Shown: positions 36,710 through 45,938, counted from the first letter of the stretch. The stretch: 64,000 nucleotides of DNA from Syntrophobacteraceae bacterium (GCA_031292215.1 JARLHO010000125.1:48408-112407); one strand, 5' to 3'. Notes: generated by a model from the sequence alone, not told the origin. Program-made: numbers and translations.

Positions 36710-38302
36710 ATGAATTTGAGATTTACCGACGCAGACCATGCCCGGATGCAACGCATGGGCATCACCGCCGATAGCGTGATCGATCAGATCGGCATGCTTC
36801 GGCGCTCCGATTATTTTGTCCGGCTAAATAGACCATGCACCCTCTTTGACGGTATTCGAAAAATTAGCGATGCCGATCTTGAGAAGTACATGGGTCTGCA
36901 CGCTTTGGCCTCCGCCAAAGGGCGGTTTACAAAATTTGTCCCGGCCTCCGGAGCAGCCACAAGGATGTTCCAGTCGCTGCTAAATATTTTCTATCTTCCC
37001 CAATACCTCGAAAAAGACGAATTGCACAAGCGGGTTAACCAAGGTGTTTCCATCGCTTGTGATTTCAACCAATTTGTCGACAAATTGGAAAGGTTCCCTT
37101 TCGCGGCCGCCTTGAGAAAGGCAATGGCCTGCGACGGCCACAATCTCGAAACAGTCGTCCAGTCCGGCCGCTTCCGATTGCTCCTCGAATATCTTCTGAC
37201 CGAACGGGGGATCAACTACGGAAATCTTCCCAAGGCCATGCTCCTTTTTCACTCCTACCCCGGAGAAATCCGGACCGCTTTCGAGGAGCAGCTTCGGGAC
37301 TCGCTTGAGTACCTGGGAGTCGACCGGCCGGGGGTGCACTTTACCATTTCCGAGGACCATCAAACGGGCTTTCTCACCCTCGAGGGGCAAGTTCGCAGAC
37401 GGTGGGCAAAGCGCTGCGGAGCAACTTTCGAAGCTTCTTTTTCCTTCCAGAAATCTTCGACAAACACGATCGCCATGGACATGAAGGGGATGCCCTTTCG
37501 TGACAGGCTGGGACGGCTCCTTTTCAGGCCCGCCGGACACGGCGCCCTGATCGAAAACCTAAGAGATCTCGAAGCGGACCTCATTTACATAAAGAACGTG
37601 GACAACGTGGTTCCCGACAGGCTAAAAGGGCCGGTCCATTTCTGGAAAAAGGCGCTGGGCGGCTGCCTTGTCTCCATTGAGAACTCCGTCCACTCCCTTT
37701 TGCGACGCTTGAGCGGCCCCGATTGGGGCCCTGCGGTGCGCGATGCCTCCCAGTTCTGCTCAAGCGAGCTTCTTGTAAATTTTCCCGCCCCCTTTCCAAC
37801 ATGGCCCGAGGATCAAAAACGATCCTTTCTGCTCGATACCCTCAACAGGCCGATTCGGGTCTGCGGTATGGTCCCCAACTCGGGCGAACCCGGGGGAGCG
37901 CCCTTTTGGGTAGAAGACGAAAAGGGAGGCCTATCCCTCCAGATTGTCGAAAAACCTCAGGTCGATTTAAATTCCCCGAAACAATCAACTGTATGGAATG
38001 CATCGACTCATTTCAACCCGGTCGATATCGTTTGCAGCGTCAGAGATTTCGAAGGCAAACCGTTCGATCTAAAAAAGTTCGTCGACCCCGAAGCGGTCAT
38101 AATTACCCGGAAATCCATAGACGGAACCGATCTTCACGCCCTCGAACTCCCGGGGCTTTGGAACGGCGCCATGGCCCGCTGGATAACCGTATTCATAGAG
38201 GTCCCCCAGACCACCTTCAACCCCGTAAAATCCATCTTCGACCTGCTAAGGCCCGAACATCAGCCCGAAGATCTTGCGCCCGCCCTTACCGCAGGGCAGT
38301 AA
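36710..38302 (+). CDS. DUF4301-family protein
   Basis: 530 aa of a family of unknown function. The family hallmarks are VPASGAATRMFQSLLN, RPAGHGALIENLRDLEADLI and IKNVDNVVPDR. The early PASGAATRMF loop and the GHGALIENL...DLIYIKNVDN pattern resemble sugar-nucleotide transferase cores (xGxGxR then an acidic metal site), so a nucleotidyltransferase-like reaction is plausible. The GT9 gene follows 8 bp later, suggesting a shared role. The cell location is probably cytoplasmic, as no signal is seen. Confidence 0.85.
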   Translation: MNLRFTDADHARMQRMGITADSVIDQIGMLRRSDYFVRLNRPCTLFDGIRKISDADLEKYMGLHALASAKGRFTKFVPASGAATRMFQSLLNIFYLPQYLEKDELHKRVNQGVSIACDFNQFVDKLERFPFAAALRKAMACDGHNLETVVQSGRFRLLLEYLLTERGINYGNLPKAMLLFHSYPGEIRTAFEEQLRDSLEYLGVDRPGVHFTISEDHQTGFLTLEGQVRRRWAKRCGATFEASFSFQKSSTNTIAMDMKGMPFRDRLGRLLFRPAGHGALIENLRDLEADLIYIKNVDNVVPDRLKGPVHFWKKALGGCLVSIENSVHSLLRRLSGPDWGPAVRDASQFCSSELLVNFPAPFPTWPEDQKRSFLLDTLNRPIRVCGMVPNSGEPGGAPFWVEDEKGGLSLQIVEKPQVDLNSPKQSTVWNASTHFNPVDIVCSVRDFEGKPFDLKKFVDPEAVIITRKSIDGTDLHALELPGLWNGAMARWITVFIEVPQTTFNPVKSIFDLLRPEHQPEDLAPALTAGQ

Positions 38303-38310
38303 GTGGTGAT

Positions 38311-39960
38311 ATGAACGAAAATGCAAAATTTTTCGTCATACAAATGGGCCGCATGGGCGACATCGTTCAGAGTCTGCCGCTTCTGCGGCGCCTGAAGGAA
38401 GATAGGGCCCCGTGTGAAATCACTCTTCTTTGCGTACGGGAACCCGTTGCACTGATTCGACAATTTGCCCCGGTCGACCGGTTTGTCTCCATACCCTATG
38501 GCTATTATAAAAAGCTTCGCTCGCGGCCAAACCCTCTTGCGGGGCTTAACTTTCTACTCGATCTGCCGGAACTGCGGGAGAGCTACGACCTTGTCATAAA
38601 TCTGACCCACGATTTGCTCGCAGCTTCTATCTGCAACGGCATCCGAAGCAAAAATAAATCCGGCATGGTCAGTAACCTCGAGGGCCGGGTCGAGATTCGC
38701 GGAGACTGGGGCAAGTACCTGTTTTCCGTTGTGACCAGCAGGACCAACAGGGCACAAAATCTTATCAACCTCGTAGACATTCATATCGGGATGGGCGCCC
38801 TTGCCCCCGCAGCAATCGACAACTGGCTCACAATTTGCCCGGAGCTGGCGCTAAAAGCCGATCGACTCCTGGTCGATAACGGTTGGAAGCAGCGAGGCAA
38901 GTTGGTGGCCTTTCAGATGGGAGCAAATCAGCCCCACCGGGCATGGCCGGTGACAAGCTTTGTCGAACTGGGCGCGGCTTTGACGGAGCACCCTGGAGTT
39001 TGTGCGGTATTGCTCGGAGCCCCGGGCGAAAGAGCTCTTGGAGACGAGTTCCTGCGGCTATCGGCCATGCCGGCAATAAACCTCATCGGAAAGACCTCCA
39101 TCTCCGATCTGCCCGCAATCCTTAAGAACTGCGATCTGCTCGTAAGCAATGATACGGGGACCGCCCACATAGCCGCTGCGGTGGGTACCCGCGTCCTTGG
39201 CCTCTACTTTTCCACCGCTTTTTTCGGGGAAACCGCTCCCTTCGGTGCGGGCCACATCGTTTTGCAGGTCGAAACCGAGTGTACGCCCTGCTTACAAGAC
39301 AGATGCAAGGAAACCTGGTGCAGGGACTACCTGAGGGTGGAAGCCGTAAAGGAGGCCGCAGAGATTTTGCTCTTTGGCCAAACCCATCCCCTCCCGGACT
39401 TTCCCAACCTCTCCATCCACCAATCCCGGTTTCTTTCCAACGGGACCCTCATCTACGCCCCTTTGAGCGCAACAATTTCCAACCGGTACCAGGGCGCCCT
39501 TCTCAATCGCATACTGTGGGAAAGCGCGTTGGGGCTGGAACACGATGAATCGTTTATCGCCGAATTCTGGCCGAAATTATTCCCTCTCGACTCCTTTCGC
39601 TCACAAATTGAAGAACGCCGCACGGAGTATGCCTCCCTTGGCGCCCTCTATCATGAGTCTTTGAAAATTCTCCACCAGGCCGCTATCGCCGGCGGCTCGG
39701 ATCTCTTCCGGGAAAGCGGCCCCCGCCTGCTTACCCAAAGACTCGAAGAGATCGACAAAAGCATCCGCGCTATGAATTCCTCGCTCATGGCCGCTTTCCA
39801 CTGCTTCGAAATGTTGGGCCTCAATTGCTCGAACCGGCTCGAATCCGACTCCTCGCCAATCGAAAAATACGCAAAACTCTTCGGCCTTGTAAATACTTCC
39901 CTCGCGCTTTTGGATGTCATGGCTTCCGGCAAACTCATGCCTGCAAAACCAATTGCATGA
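38311..39960 (+). CDS. Glycosyltransferase family 9 (heptosyltransferase-like)
   Basis: About 549 aa, considerably longer than typical heptosyltransferases (about 330-350). QMGRMGDIVQSLPLLRRL is the N terminus; VAFQMGANQPHRAWPVTSFVEL and LVSNDTGTAHIAAAVGTRVLGLYF are the ADP-heptose-binding region. A CTPCLQDRCKETWCRDY Cys group and then about 190 residues of extra, unrecognised C-terminal sequence follow. It lies 8 bp after the DUF4301 gene. The reading frame is open far upstream, but inside the other gene, so the start at ATG 38311 is taken. Confidence 0.85.
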   Translation: MNENAKFFVIQMGRMGDIVQSLPLLRRLKEDRAPCEITLLCVREPVALIRQFAPVDRFVSIPYGYYKKLRSRPNPLAGLNFLLDLPELRESYDLVINLTHDLLAASICNGIRSKNKSGMVSNLEGRVEIRGDWGKYLFSVVTSRTNRAQNLINLVDIHIGMGALAPAAIDNWLTICPELALKADRLLVDNGWKQRGKLVAFQMGANQPHRAWPVTSFVELGAALTEHPGVCAVLLGAPGERALGDEFLRLSAMPAINLIGKTSISDLPAILKNCDLLVSNDTGTAHIAAAVGTRVLGLYFSTAFFGETAPFGAGHIVLQVETECTPCLQDRCKETWCRDYLRVEAVKEAAEILLFGQTHPLPDFPNLSIHQSRFLSNGTLIYAPLSATISNRYQGALLNRILWESALGLEHDESFIAEFWPKLFPLDSFRSQIEERRTEYASLGALYHESLKILHQAAIAGGSDLFRESGPRLLTQRLEEIDKSIRAMNSSLMAAFHCFEMLGLNCSNRLESDSSPIEKYAKLFGLVNTSLALLDVMASGKLMPAKPIA

Positions 39961-40822
39961 AGGCCTGCATGGGGGCCGACACCGCTTTTTCTTTTCTCAT
40001 CACCAGCGCAATGAATTCGGGCTTGAAAATGTGGCCCAGGGACAAAAACTGCAGCTTTCGCTCGGCCAACTGCGGCAATCCCCGAACAATTGTGGCGCAC
40101 GACACCCCAAGGCCCAATTCGACGTAGGCCGAACTCAGTTCAACATTGGAAGACTCCATTACCACGCGGTAGGGGAGCCCCATTTTCCGGAACTCCTCAT
40201 CTAGAAGCATCCGTCCGCTGTGCCGCAGCCCCTTTGGCGGAAGGATGAGCGGATACCTGGCAAGCTGGGTGAGACTCACCCGCTTCATCGCACCGAGGGG
40301 ATGGCCGAGGGGCGCCATCACGACGGTTTCGACCCGTTTCCAGCGTATGGCCGCAAGCCCCTTGGGCACGGCCGTTTCGAGTGTCAAACCAATGTCGACA
40401 TCCGCGCTTCCAACAAGATCGATCACAACGCTTTGGGGCCGGTCGAGCAAAGTGAGCTCCACGCGGGGAAAGCTGCTCCTAAATTTGACTACTGCCTCCG
40501 GGAGCAGATGGTAGAGCGTGGTAAACGGCGCGGCAATCCTTAGCCGCCCACCCTCGTTTTGCCTGATGGCCTCCACGGCTTGCCGAAAATCCTCGCTGCC
40601 CCGCAAGGCGAGTTCCGCGAAGTTAAGAAAGATTTCCCCCTCCGCGGTAAGCCGCAGATTTCGTTTGCCCGACCGCTCGATGAGCAGGCACCCGAATTCC
40701 TCCTCAAGAGCCTTGATCTGCTGGCTAAGCGCCGACTGGCTCCGTAAGGTGGCCTCCGCTGCCCGGGTGAAGCTTTGCAGTTTCACAAGATGATAGAAGC
40801 CGATGATTTGCTGCCATTCCAT
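39935..40822 (-). CDS. LysR-family transcriptional regulator
   Basis: About 295 aa. The winged HTH is at the N terminus (FYHLVKLQSFTRAAEATLRS and QSALSQQIKALEEEFG); the effector domain starts near residue 90. Inducer-binding contacts cannot be read here. I used the ATG at 40822 (MEWQQIIGFYHLV). The gene is divergent from the thioesterase gene (126 bp apart), which is its most probable target, and its end overlaps the GT9 gene by 26 bp in the convergent sense. Confidence 0.92.
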   Translation of the reverse strand: MEWQQIIGFYHLVKLQSFTRAAEATLRSQSALSQQIKALEEEFGCLLIERSGKRNLRLTAEGEIFLNFAELALRGSEDFRQAVEAIRQNEGGRLRIAAPFTTLYHLLPEAVVKFRSSFPRVELTLLDRPQSVVIDLVGSADVDIGLTLETAVPKGLAAIRWKRVETVVMAPLGHPLGAMKRVSLTQLARYPLILPPKGLRHSGRMLLDEEFRKMGLPYRVVMESSNVELSSAYVELGLGVSCATIVRGLPQLAERKLQFLSLGHIFKPEFIALVMRKEKAVSAPMQAFMQLVLQA

Positions 40823-40948
40823 GATGACGATAAGTCCTGCTAATACTAAATGTAAAATCAATTAATTTTACTTATCGCATCCGCTGCCATATCATTTCCG
40901 GCCTGTCAAGGAAATATTCTAAACCGCCCAGCCAAAAGGAGACGCATC

Positions 40949-41431
40949 ATGAAAGCCTCATTAGCCACGGGGATCGCCTTCGATTTCAGCTTCCTTGTCT
41001 CGGACCAAAAAACCGTGCCGCGTCTTTTTCCGGAATCCCCCGAGTTTCAGTTGATGCCCAAAGTATTTGCGACGGGTTACCTGGTCGGACTACTCGAATG
41101 GGCCTGCATAGCGGCGATAAACCCCCATATCGACTGGCCGGCGGAACAGAGCGTGGGAATTGCCATAGATGTCTCCCACACCGCAGCCACTCCGCCCGGG
41201 TTAACCGTTCGCATACGGGGAAAAGTAGTAAAGGTCGCGGGGCGCAAGATCACGTTCTTCATCGAAGCCGAGGACGGGATAGACAAGATATGCCAGGGAT
41301 ACCATGAACGGTTTGTGATCGACGCCCAAAAATTTAATGAAAAAGCCGCGGCCAAAGCCTCCCTTGCGGCTTCTCTCAAAAGCCCCCGATGCGTCGAAAG
41401 CCTGGAACCGATAAAGCGACATCTCAAATGA
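40949..41431 (+). CDS. FlK-like acyl-CoA thioesterase
   Basis: A 160-aa hotdog-fold protein. VPRLFPESPEFQLMPKVFAT and LVGLLEWACIAAI are diagnostic, followed by VSHTAATPPGLTV and YHERFVID. FlK relatives hydrolyse small acyl-CoA esters; the true substrate is unknown. It sits opposite the LysR gene and is followed, after 134 bp, by the MoeA-like gene. Confidence 0.82.
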   Translation: MKASLATGIAFDFSFLVSDQKTVPRLFPESPEFQLMPKVFATGYLVGLLEWACIAAINPHIDWPAEQSVGIAIDVSHTAATPPGLTVRIRGKVVKVAGRKITFFIEAEDGIDKICQGYHERFVIDAQKFNEKAAAKASLAASLKSPRCVESLEPIKRHLK

Positions 41432-41565
41432 AAATCTCATTGGCTCGCAGACAGGACATCAACAAATTTGACTTTACTGCCGAGTGGGGATATCTCAGGA
41501 AAACACACTGGCAAGATTGCAATGCGGCTACAATGGACGGTAACAGACAGGATTCAGGAGTTTCG

Positions 41566-42591
41566 ATGAAACAGGTACGCGTTGAAGATGCGGTCGGAAT
41601 GGTGCTGTGTCACGATATCACCCGGATCTCTCCCGGTGAATTCAAAGGACGGGCGTTCCGAAAAGGCCAGCGGATCGAGGCCGAGGACATCCCTTTGCTA
41701 AAGGACCTTGGCAAAGAGCACTTGTTTGTATTTGAATTAAAGGAAGGCTGGCTACACGAAGATGACGCGGCCCGGCGCATCGCCATGGCAGCGGCAGGAC
41801 AGGGCCTCGCCCTAAGTGATCCCGTCGAGGGCCGGGTCAACCTGTCAGCCTCCTGGCCGGGTGTTTTGAAGGTGGATGCCGCGGCCCTTCTGCGCATCAA
41901 CTCCATCGAGCAGATCGTTTTCTCCACCCTTCACACCAATCAGCAGGTAGGCGCCGGGCGCATGGTGGCAGGCACGCGGATTATTCCCCTGGTGACCGAT
42001 GAAGCCAGGATCGCCCAAGTGGAAACGATTTGCCGCCAATCTTCGCCCCTTGTGTCCGTTCGCCCCTTCCGCCGGCTCGATGTGGGCATCGTGACAACTG
42101 GCTCCGAGGTCTATTCGGGCAGAATTGAAGATCGATTCGGACCGGTTCTAAAAACCAAATTCGCCGAGTTGGGCAGCTCCGTCCTTGGCCAGATCCTGGT
42201 CGCAGACGATATTGGAAAGACGGTTGCCGCCATTCACGCCTTCCTGGACAAGGGCGCCGGCCTGGTTGCGGTCACAGGAGGCATGTCGGTTGACCCCGAC
42301 GATTTGACCCCTGCAGCCATCCGCTCTGCGGGCGGAGAGGTCGTGGTCTACGGCGCGCCGACTTTCCCGGGGGCCATGTTTATGCTGGCCTATATCAACG
42401 GCATCCCGGTGGTGGGCCTGCCCGGTTGTGTTATGTACTACCGGGCCAGTGTTTTCGACCTGGTGGTGCCCAGGATTTTGGCCGGGGAAACGCTTAGCCG
42501 GGACGATATCGTGGCGATGGGACATGGAGGCCTTTGTTCCGGATGCGAGGATTGCCGCTATCCGATCTGTTCCTTCGGAAAGACCGTTTGA
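41566..42591 (+). CDS. MoeA/MogA-like molybdopterin-binding protein with Cys-rich tail
   Basis: About 341 aa, starting at an ATG seven bases after CAGGAG. Residues 1-60 look like a small N-terminal module (AVGMVLCHDITRISPGEFKG, then GHEHL-type IPLLKDLGKEHLFVFEL). The MoCF_BD domain follows: VGIVTTGSEVYSGRIEDRFG, then GAGLVAVTGGMSVDPDDLTP, and GIPVVGLPGCVMYYRAS. The C terminus has C-S-G-C-E-D-C-R-Y-P-I-C, a four-Cys group that may bind metal. A MoeA-like role in molybdenum insertion is likely but not shown. Confidence 0.82.
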   Translation: MKQVRVEDAVGMVLCHDITRISPGEFKGRAFRKGQRIEAEDIPLLKDLGKEHLFVFELKEGWLHEDDAARRIAMAAAGQGLALSDPVEGRVNLSASWPGVLKVDAAALLRINSIEQIVFSTLHTNQQVGAGRMVAGTRIIPLVTDEARIAQVETICRQSSPLVSVRPFRRLDVGIVTTGSEVYSGRIEDRFGPVLKTKFAELGSSVLGQILVADDIGKTVAAIHAFLDKGAGLVAVTGGMSVDPDDLTPAAIRSAGGEVVVYGAPTFPGAMFMLAYINGIPVVGLPGCVMYYRASVFDLVVPRILAGETLSRDDIVAMGHGGLCSGCEDCRYPICSFGKTV

Positions 42592-42777
42592 TACGAAGCT
42601 GCATTCAAGATGGGTCAAAAAGATGGCGCTACAGCGGTTCCCGATAGGGGCTGGCGTAGAATGGGTGGAAATTTTCTACCCGAGATAAGCGCGCAATTTT
42701 AGGGGAGTTAGCCGGAGAATATCCTGCGCCCGCTATCCGGCGCAGTCCGGCAAAAATGGAACAACTTACCAGGGTGA

Positions 42778-43800
42778 TCAGTTCAAAAATACGTCGCGGT
42801 AATGGTCGAAATGCTCGGTTACCGATCCAGCCCCGCGAATCACCGCTCGAAGCGGGTCTTCGGTTTGGATCACATCGAGTCCCACGGCCTGGTGAATCAG
42901 CGCTCGAAGCCCTTTTAGCAGCGCCCCGCCTCCGGCTAGCCAGATCCCGTTTTCAGCCACATCGGAGGCCAGATCGGGCGTTGCCTTCTCCAGAACGCGC
43001 CGAACCGCTTCAATTATCGCCAGTGTGGGCTCCCGCATGGCCAGCCTGATGTCGGAATCGGTAATCGTGATCACTTTGGGCATGCCCGATGCCAGATCTT
43101 TTCCGCGAAGCTTTATCTCCAGCGTTTTTTTGAGGGGCACAGCCGAGCCGATCTTCATCTTAATGACTTCGGCCATCATTTCGCTTATGGCCACGCTGTG
43201 TTTTTGCCGGATATAGTTGCAGATGGCTTCATTTGCTTCATCGCCCGCCACCCGTAGCGACTCGCTGCAGGAAACGGCGAACTTGGAAATTATGGCCACC
43301 TCGGTGGTGCCTCCGCCAATGTCTACCACCATCTGCCCGGAGGGCTGATCGATCGGAAGCCCTGCCCCTATCGCGGCCGCCATCGGCTCATCGATCAGGA
43401 ATACCTTCCCTGCCCCCGCCATATCGGCGGCCTCGATCACTGCCCGCTTTTCAACCGAAGTGATCCCGACCGGGACGGCTACCACCAGCTTGGGCCGGGA
43501 GAGAGGAAAACGCCGGAATACCTTCCCGAGAAATGAGCGGACCATAAAAGAAGCCGTTTCGAAATCATAGATCACCCCGTCGCGCATCGGCCGGGTTATG
43601 ATTGTCCCCTTGGTGTGCCGGCCGGCCAGGTTTTTGGCTTCCCGCCCTATGGCTATCACCTCTCCGGAACTCTTTGCCGTGGCGACCATGGAAGGTTCGT
43701 CCAAAACGATACCCTTGCCCTTGACATATATGAGGGTATTTGCGGTGCCCAAGTCCATAGCCATGTCTTTGGCTAAAAAATCCATCATTCGGCCGAACAT
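42778..43800 (-). CDS. mreB: Rod-shape protein MreB
   Basis: An actin-like filament protein directing cell-wall synthesis. 340 aa. AMDLGTANTLIYVKGKGIVL is phosphate loop 1; PVGITSVEKRAVIEAA, GQMVVDIGGGTTEVAIIS is phosphate loop 2; ENGIWLAGGGALLKGL is the adenosine motif. The protein starts with MFGRMMDFLAKD, possibly an amphipathic membrane anchor. No mreC or mreD follows downstream. It is divergent from a D,D-carboxypeptidase gene across a 287-bp region. Confidence 0.96.
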   Translation of the reverse strand: MFGRMMDFLAKDMAMDLGTANTLIYVKGKGIVLDEPSMVATAKSSGEVIAIGREAKNLAGRHTKGTIITRPMRDGVIYDFETASFMVRSFLGKVFRRFPLSRPKLVVAVPVGITSVEKRAVIEAADMAGAGKVFLIDEPMAAAIGAGLPIDQPSGQMVVDIGGGTTEVAIISKFAVSCSESLRVAGDEANEAICNYIRQKHSVAISEMMAEVIKMKIGSAVPLKKTLEIKLRGKDLASGMPKVITITDSDIRLAMREPTLAIIEAVRRVLEKATPDLASDVAENGIWLAGGGALLKGLRALIHQAVGLDVIQTEDPLRAVIRGAGSVTEHFDHYRDVFLN

Positions 43801-44087
43801 TTCGCGATCCCCCTTAAGCTCCAGATTTGCAAAGTTGGCGAACTATATATCAAAAGAAACCTTCTTTGTGCAAAATATAGTTTTCCCGAAACCCGATTAA
43901 TCTATATGCCGATTTTTAGAGAGACACCAGGGTGATTTCGGTTGACAAAAAGTCGCTACATCTCCATAGATACACAATCTTGGGTCCTGCGGAACAGTGG
44001 GTCCGGACACGGAAAATCCAGCCTTGGGGATATCGCTCGGGGTTATTCCAGAAGGCGGGAAGAAACAACTAAAGAGGAGGGGTTGCG

Positions 44088-45467
44088 ATGCGGGGCAAGG
44101 GGCAGTTTGTGTGGCTATTTATCCTGTTTACTTTCTGCTCATTTATTCCACAGATTTCTCATGCCGTGGAATATAAGCACGTTAATGCTCGTTCGGCCAT
44201 CTTATGCGATATGACCTCGGGCAAGGTGCTCTACGAGCAAGATGCCGATACGTTAATCCCCCCTGCCTCACTGACAAAAATTCTCACTCTCTACCTGACT
44301 TTCCAAGCCATAGAGTCCGGGCAGATAAGTCTTTCCGACAAGGTCAGGGTCAGCAAACGCGCAGCCTCGATGCCCAAAGTCCGCATGGGGCTAAGAAGAG
44401 GCGATATCGTTACCGTCGCCCAACTCATCCACGGCATGGCCATCGAGTCCGGAAACGACGCCGCCGTGGCCATGGCGGAACACATCTCCGGGAGCGTCGA
44501 AAGTTTTGTCGCCAGGATGAACGTAAAAGCCCGCCAACTCGGGATGACCAATTCCCGATTCATGACGCCTAACGGATTGCCGGCCGCAGGACAATTCACT
44601 ACTGCGCGCGACATCTTGAAGCTTTCCACCGCCTACATCGGCCGCTTCCCCCAGGCGCTGGCGATAAGCTCCATCCGATCGTATACCTATAAGGGCAAAA
44701 CCGATCATAATCCCAACAACCTTCTGGGCAGGTGCCCGGGAGTAGATGGTCTAAAAACCGGTTTTGTCTGCGCCTCCGGCTTTAATATTTCCGCGACCGC
44801 CATGCGGGACCATAAAAGGATAATTGCCGTCGTGCTCGGCGCCACAAATCCCGGGATCCGCTGCATAGACGCGGAAAACCTCATCGAAGAGGGATACAGT
44901 GAGATAGGCGGCCCCTGTTACGCCCGGAAAGACTACCCGCACCCAGTCGCTACGGCCTCAGCCAAAGTCGCCCGTGGCGCTAAAAGCCGCAGAGTGCGCC
45001 GCGCCGCCCACGCACGGCGAGCAAAGCTTGCCGCCTGCCCCGGGTCTCATCATCCGAAAAGAAGGCTTGCTCGCAAAATACCCACCGCCCATGCGCCAAG
45101 GATCGCCCACTCCCGGGTGAGCTCCAAAAAAACGGGCCCACGCTCTTTGGCCCGCGCCCGACGCAAAGCCCCCAAGGTGGCTTTGCGCCAAAGAAAGGCC
45201 GCCCTCGCTTTGGCGAGAGCACAAAAGAACGCGGCCGGCCATCGCAAAATTTCCAGCAGGGCCGTTTCCAAAAGGAAAAAACTCGCAAAAACCGCCTCCC
45301 GCAAAAAAACCCTGTGCGCAAACTCCACCAAATGCTCGGCCAAAGCGCGCAGAGCCTCCAACAAGAAGAAGGTGCTCGCCCACAGGCGAACCCGGGTGAA
45401 AACCGCCATAAAGAAAAGACACCGCGGCGCCAGTCATGCCCGCGAAGAAAACCGACCGATAGGCTGA
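44088..45467 (+). CDS. D-alanyl-D-alanine carboxypeptidase with a long basic tail
   Basis: 459 aa. A signal peptide (LFTFCSFIPQISHA) is followed by the penicillin-binding domain: S61-L-T-K64, S121-G-N123, K223-T-G225, the S-x-x-K/SxN/KTG triad of PBP5/6-type enzymes. It trims pentapeptides in peptidoglycan. From about residue 295 the protein is an extremely Lys/Arg/Ala-rich region of some 160 residues (KSRRVRRAAHARRAK; KKTLCANSTKCSAKARRASN), resembling histone H1 tails. It may bind anionic wall polymers or DNA. A PBP5-type C-terminal amphipathic anchor is not visible. Confidence 0.9.
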   Translation: MRGKGQFVWLFILFTFCSFIPQISHAVEYKHVNARSAILCDMTSGKVLYEQDADTLIPPASLTKILTLYLTFQAIESGQISLSDKVRVSKRAASMPKVRMGLRRGDIVTVAQLIHGMAIESGNDAAVAMAEHISGSVESFVARMNVKARQLGMTNSRFMTPNGLPAAGQFTTARDILKLSTAYIGRFPQALAISSIRSYTYKGKTDHNPNNLLGRCPGVDGLKTGFVCASGFNISATAMRDHKRIIAVVLGATNPGIRCIDAENLIEEGYSEIGGPCYARKDYPHPVATASAKVARGAKSRRVRRAAHARRAKLAACPGSHHPKRRLARKIPTAHAPRIAHSRVSSKKTGPRSLARARRKAPKVALRQRKAALALARAQKNAAGHRKISSRAVSKRKKLAKTASRKKTLCANSTKCSAKARRASNKKKVLAHRRTRVKTAIKKRHRGASHAREENRPIG

Positions 45468-45502
45468 AAAATAACTGGCGCGACCACTTTCATTCGGGGC
45501 CA

Positions 45503-45530
45503 TTGAGGAAATCGCAAGGGGTGATATAAT
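45503..45530 (+). promoter_or_regulatory. Promoter for the structured-leader gene
   Basis: A TTGAGG -35 (45503-45508) and a perfect TATAAT -10 (45525-45530) are 16 bp apart. Transcription would start near 45537, about 158 bases before the coding start. Confidence 0.6.
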
Positions 45531-45548
45531 CTTTGCCGTTGGGGATGT

Positions 45549-45609
45549 GACGCGGCGATTGTTGTCATGGTTTCGCCATGGCTGCCCGGGATCGGGCGAC
45601 GCCGTGGTC
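45549..45609 (+). ncRNA. Structured 5' leader (three-way junction), possible riboswitch or RNA element
   Basis: P1: GAC (45549-45551) with GTC (45607-45609) and CGGCG (45553-45557) with CGCCG (45600-45604). P2: CATGG/CCATG with loop TTTCG (45566-45580). P3: GCCCG/CGGGC with loop GGAT (45584-45597). All helices are perfect. It lies between a good promoter and the coding start. I match it to no known riboswitch class. Confidence 0.45.
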
Positions 45610-45694
45610 TTTGGCGGCATAATTTCCGGGCAAAAAAACTTTTTCTCCCCTTCCAGCCTCTTGCTTGATGCAGGGCATAATCCAGGAGAACAAA

Positions 45695-45922
45695 ATGAGC
45701 AACTTTGAATATAGAGTCACCCTCCATCCGGTTCAAGCGTTCAGGGAAATCGTCTTATTTTGTTCCCGGGATGGGGGATGCAGCGCGGAAATAGTGCCGT
45801 CCGAACAGATAAGAAAGATGGAGAGTTTGCTAAACGAAGGCGGACTGGAGGGTTGGGAACTGGTGCAGGCAAGTTTTGGAAAAGAGGGGCTGCTCGTTTT
45901 TTGGAAAAGACTGCTCGCCTAG
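45695..45922 (+). CDS. DUF4177-like small protein
   Basis: 75 aa starting with ATG after CAGGAG. FEYRVTLHPVQAF and LLNEGGLEGWELVQA fit the DUF4177 pattern (short proteins with an E-Y-K-V start and an L-N-x-x-G-x-x-G-W-E-L-V motif), of unknown function. No membrane segment. The gene has its own promoter and structured leader, and converges on hisF. Confidence 0.72.
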   Translation: MSNFEYRVTLHPVQAFREIVLFCSRDGGCSAEIVPSEQIRKMESLLNEGGLEGWELVQASFGKEGLLVFWKRLLA

Positions 45923-45938
45923 CCTCACAAGTGGTCTT

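Noticed and set aside
37581..37802. Several minus-strand frames with proline/arginine-rich translations
   Set aside because: They are shadows of coding genes in GC-rich DNA.
37723..38310. Very long open frame joined to the GT9 gene, giving a 745-residue protein
   Set aside because: The extra part lies in another frame inside the DUF4301 gene and has no protein-like pattern. GT9 family features begin only at the ATG at 38311.
43942..43970. TTGACA box followed by CATAGA as the carboxypeptidase promoter
   Set aside because: The -10 match is weak; kept out of the feature list.
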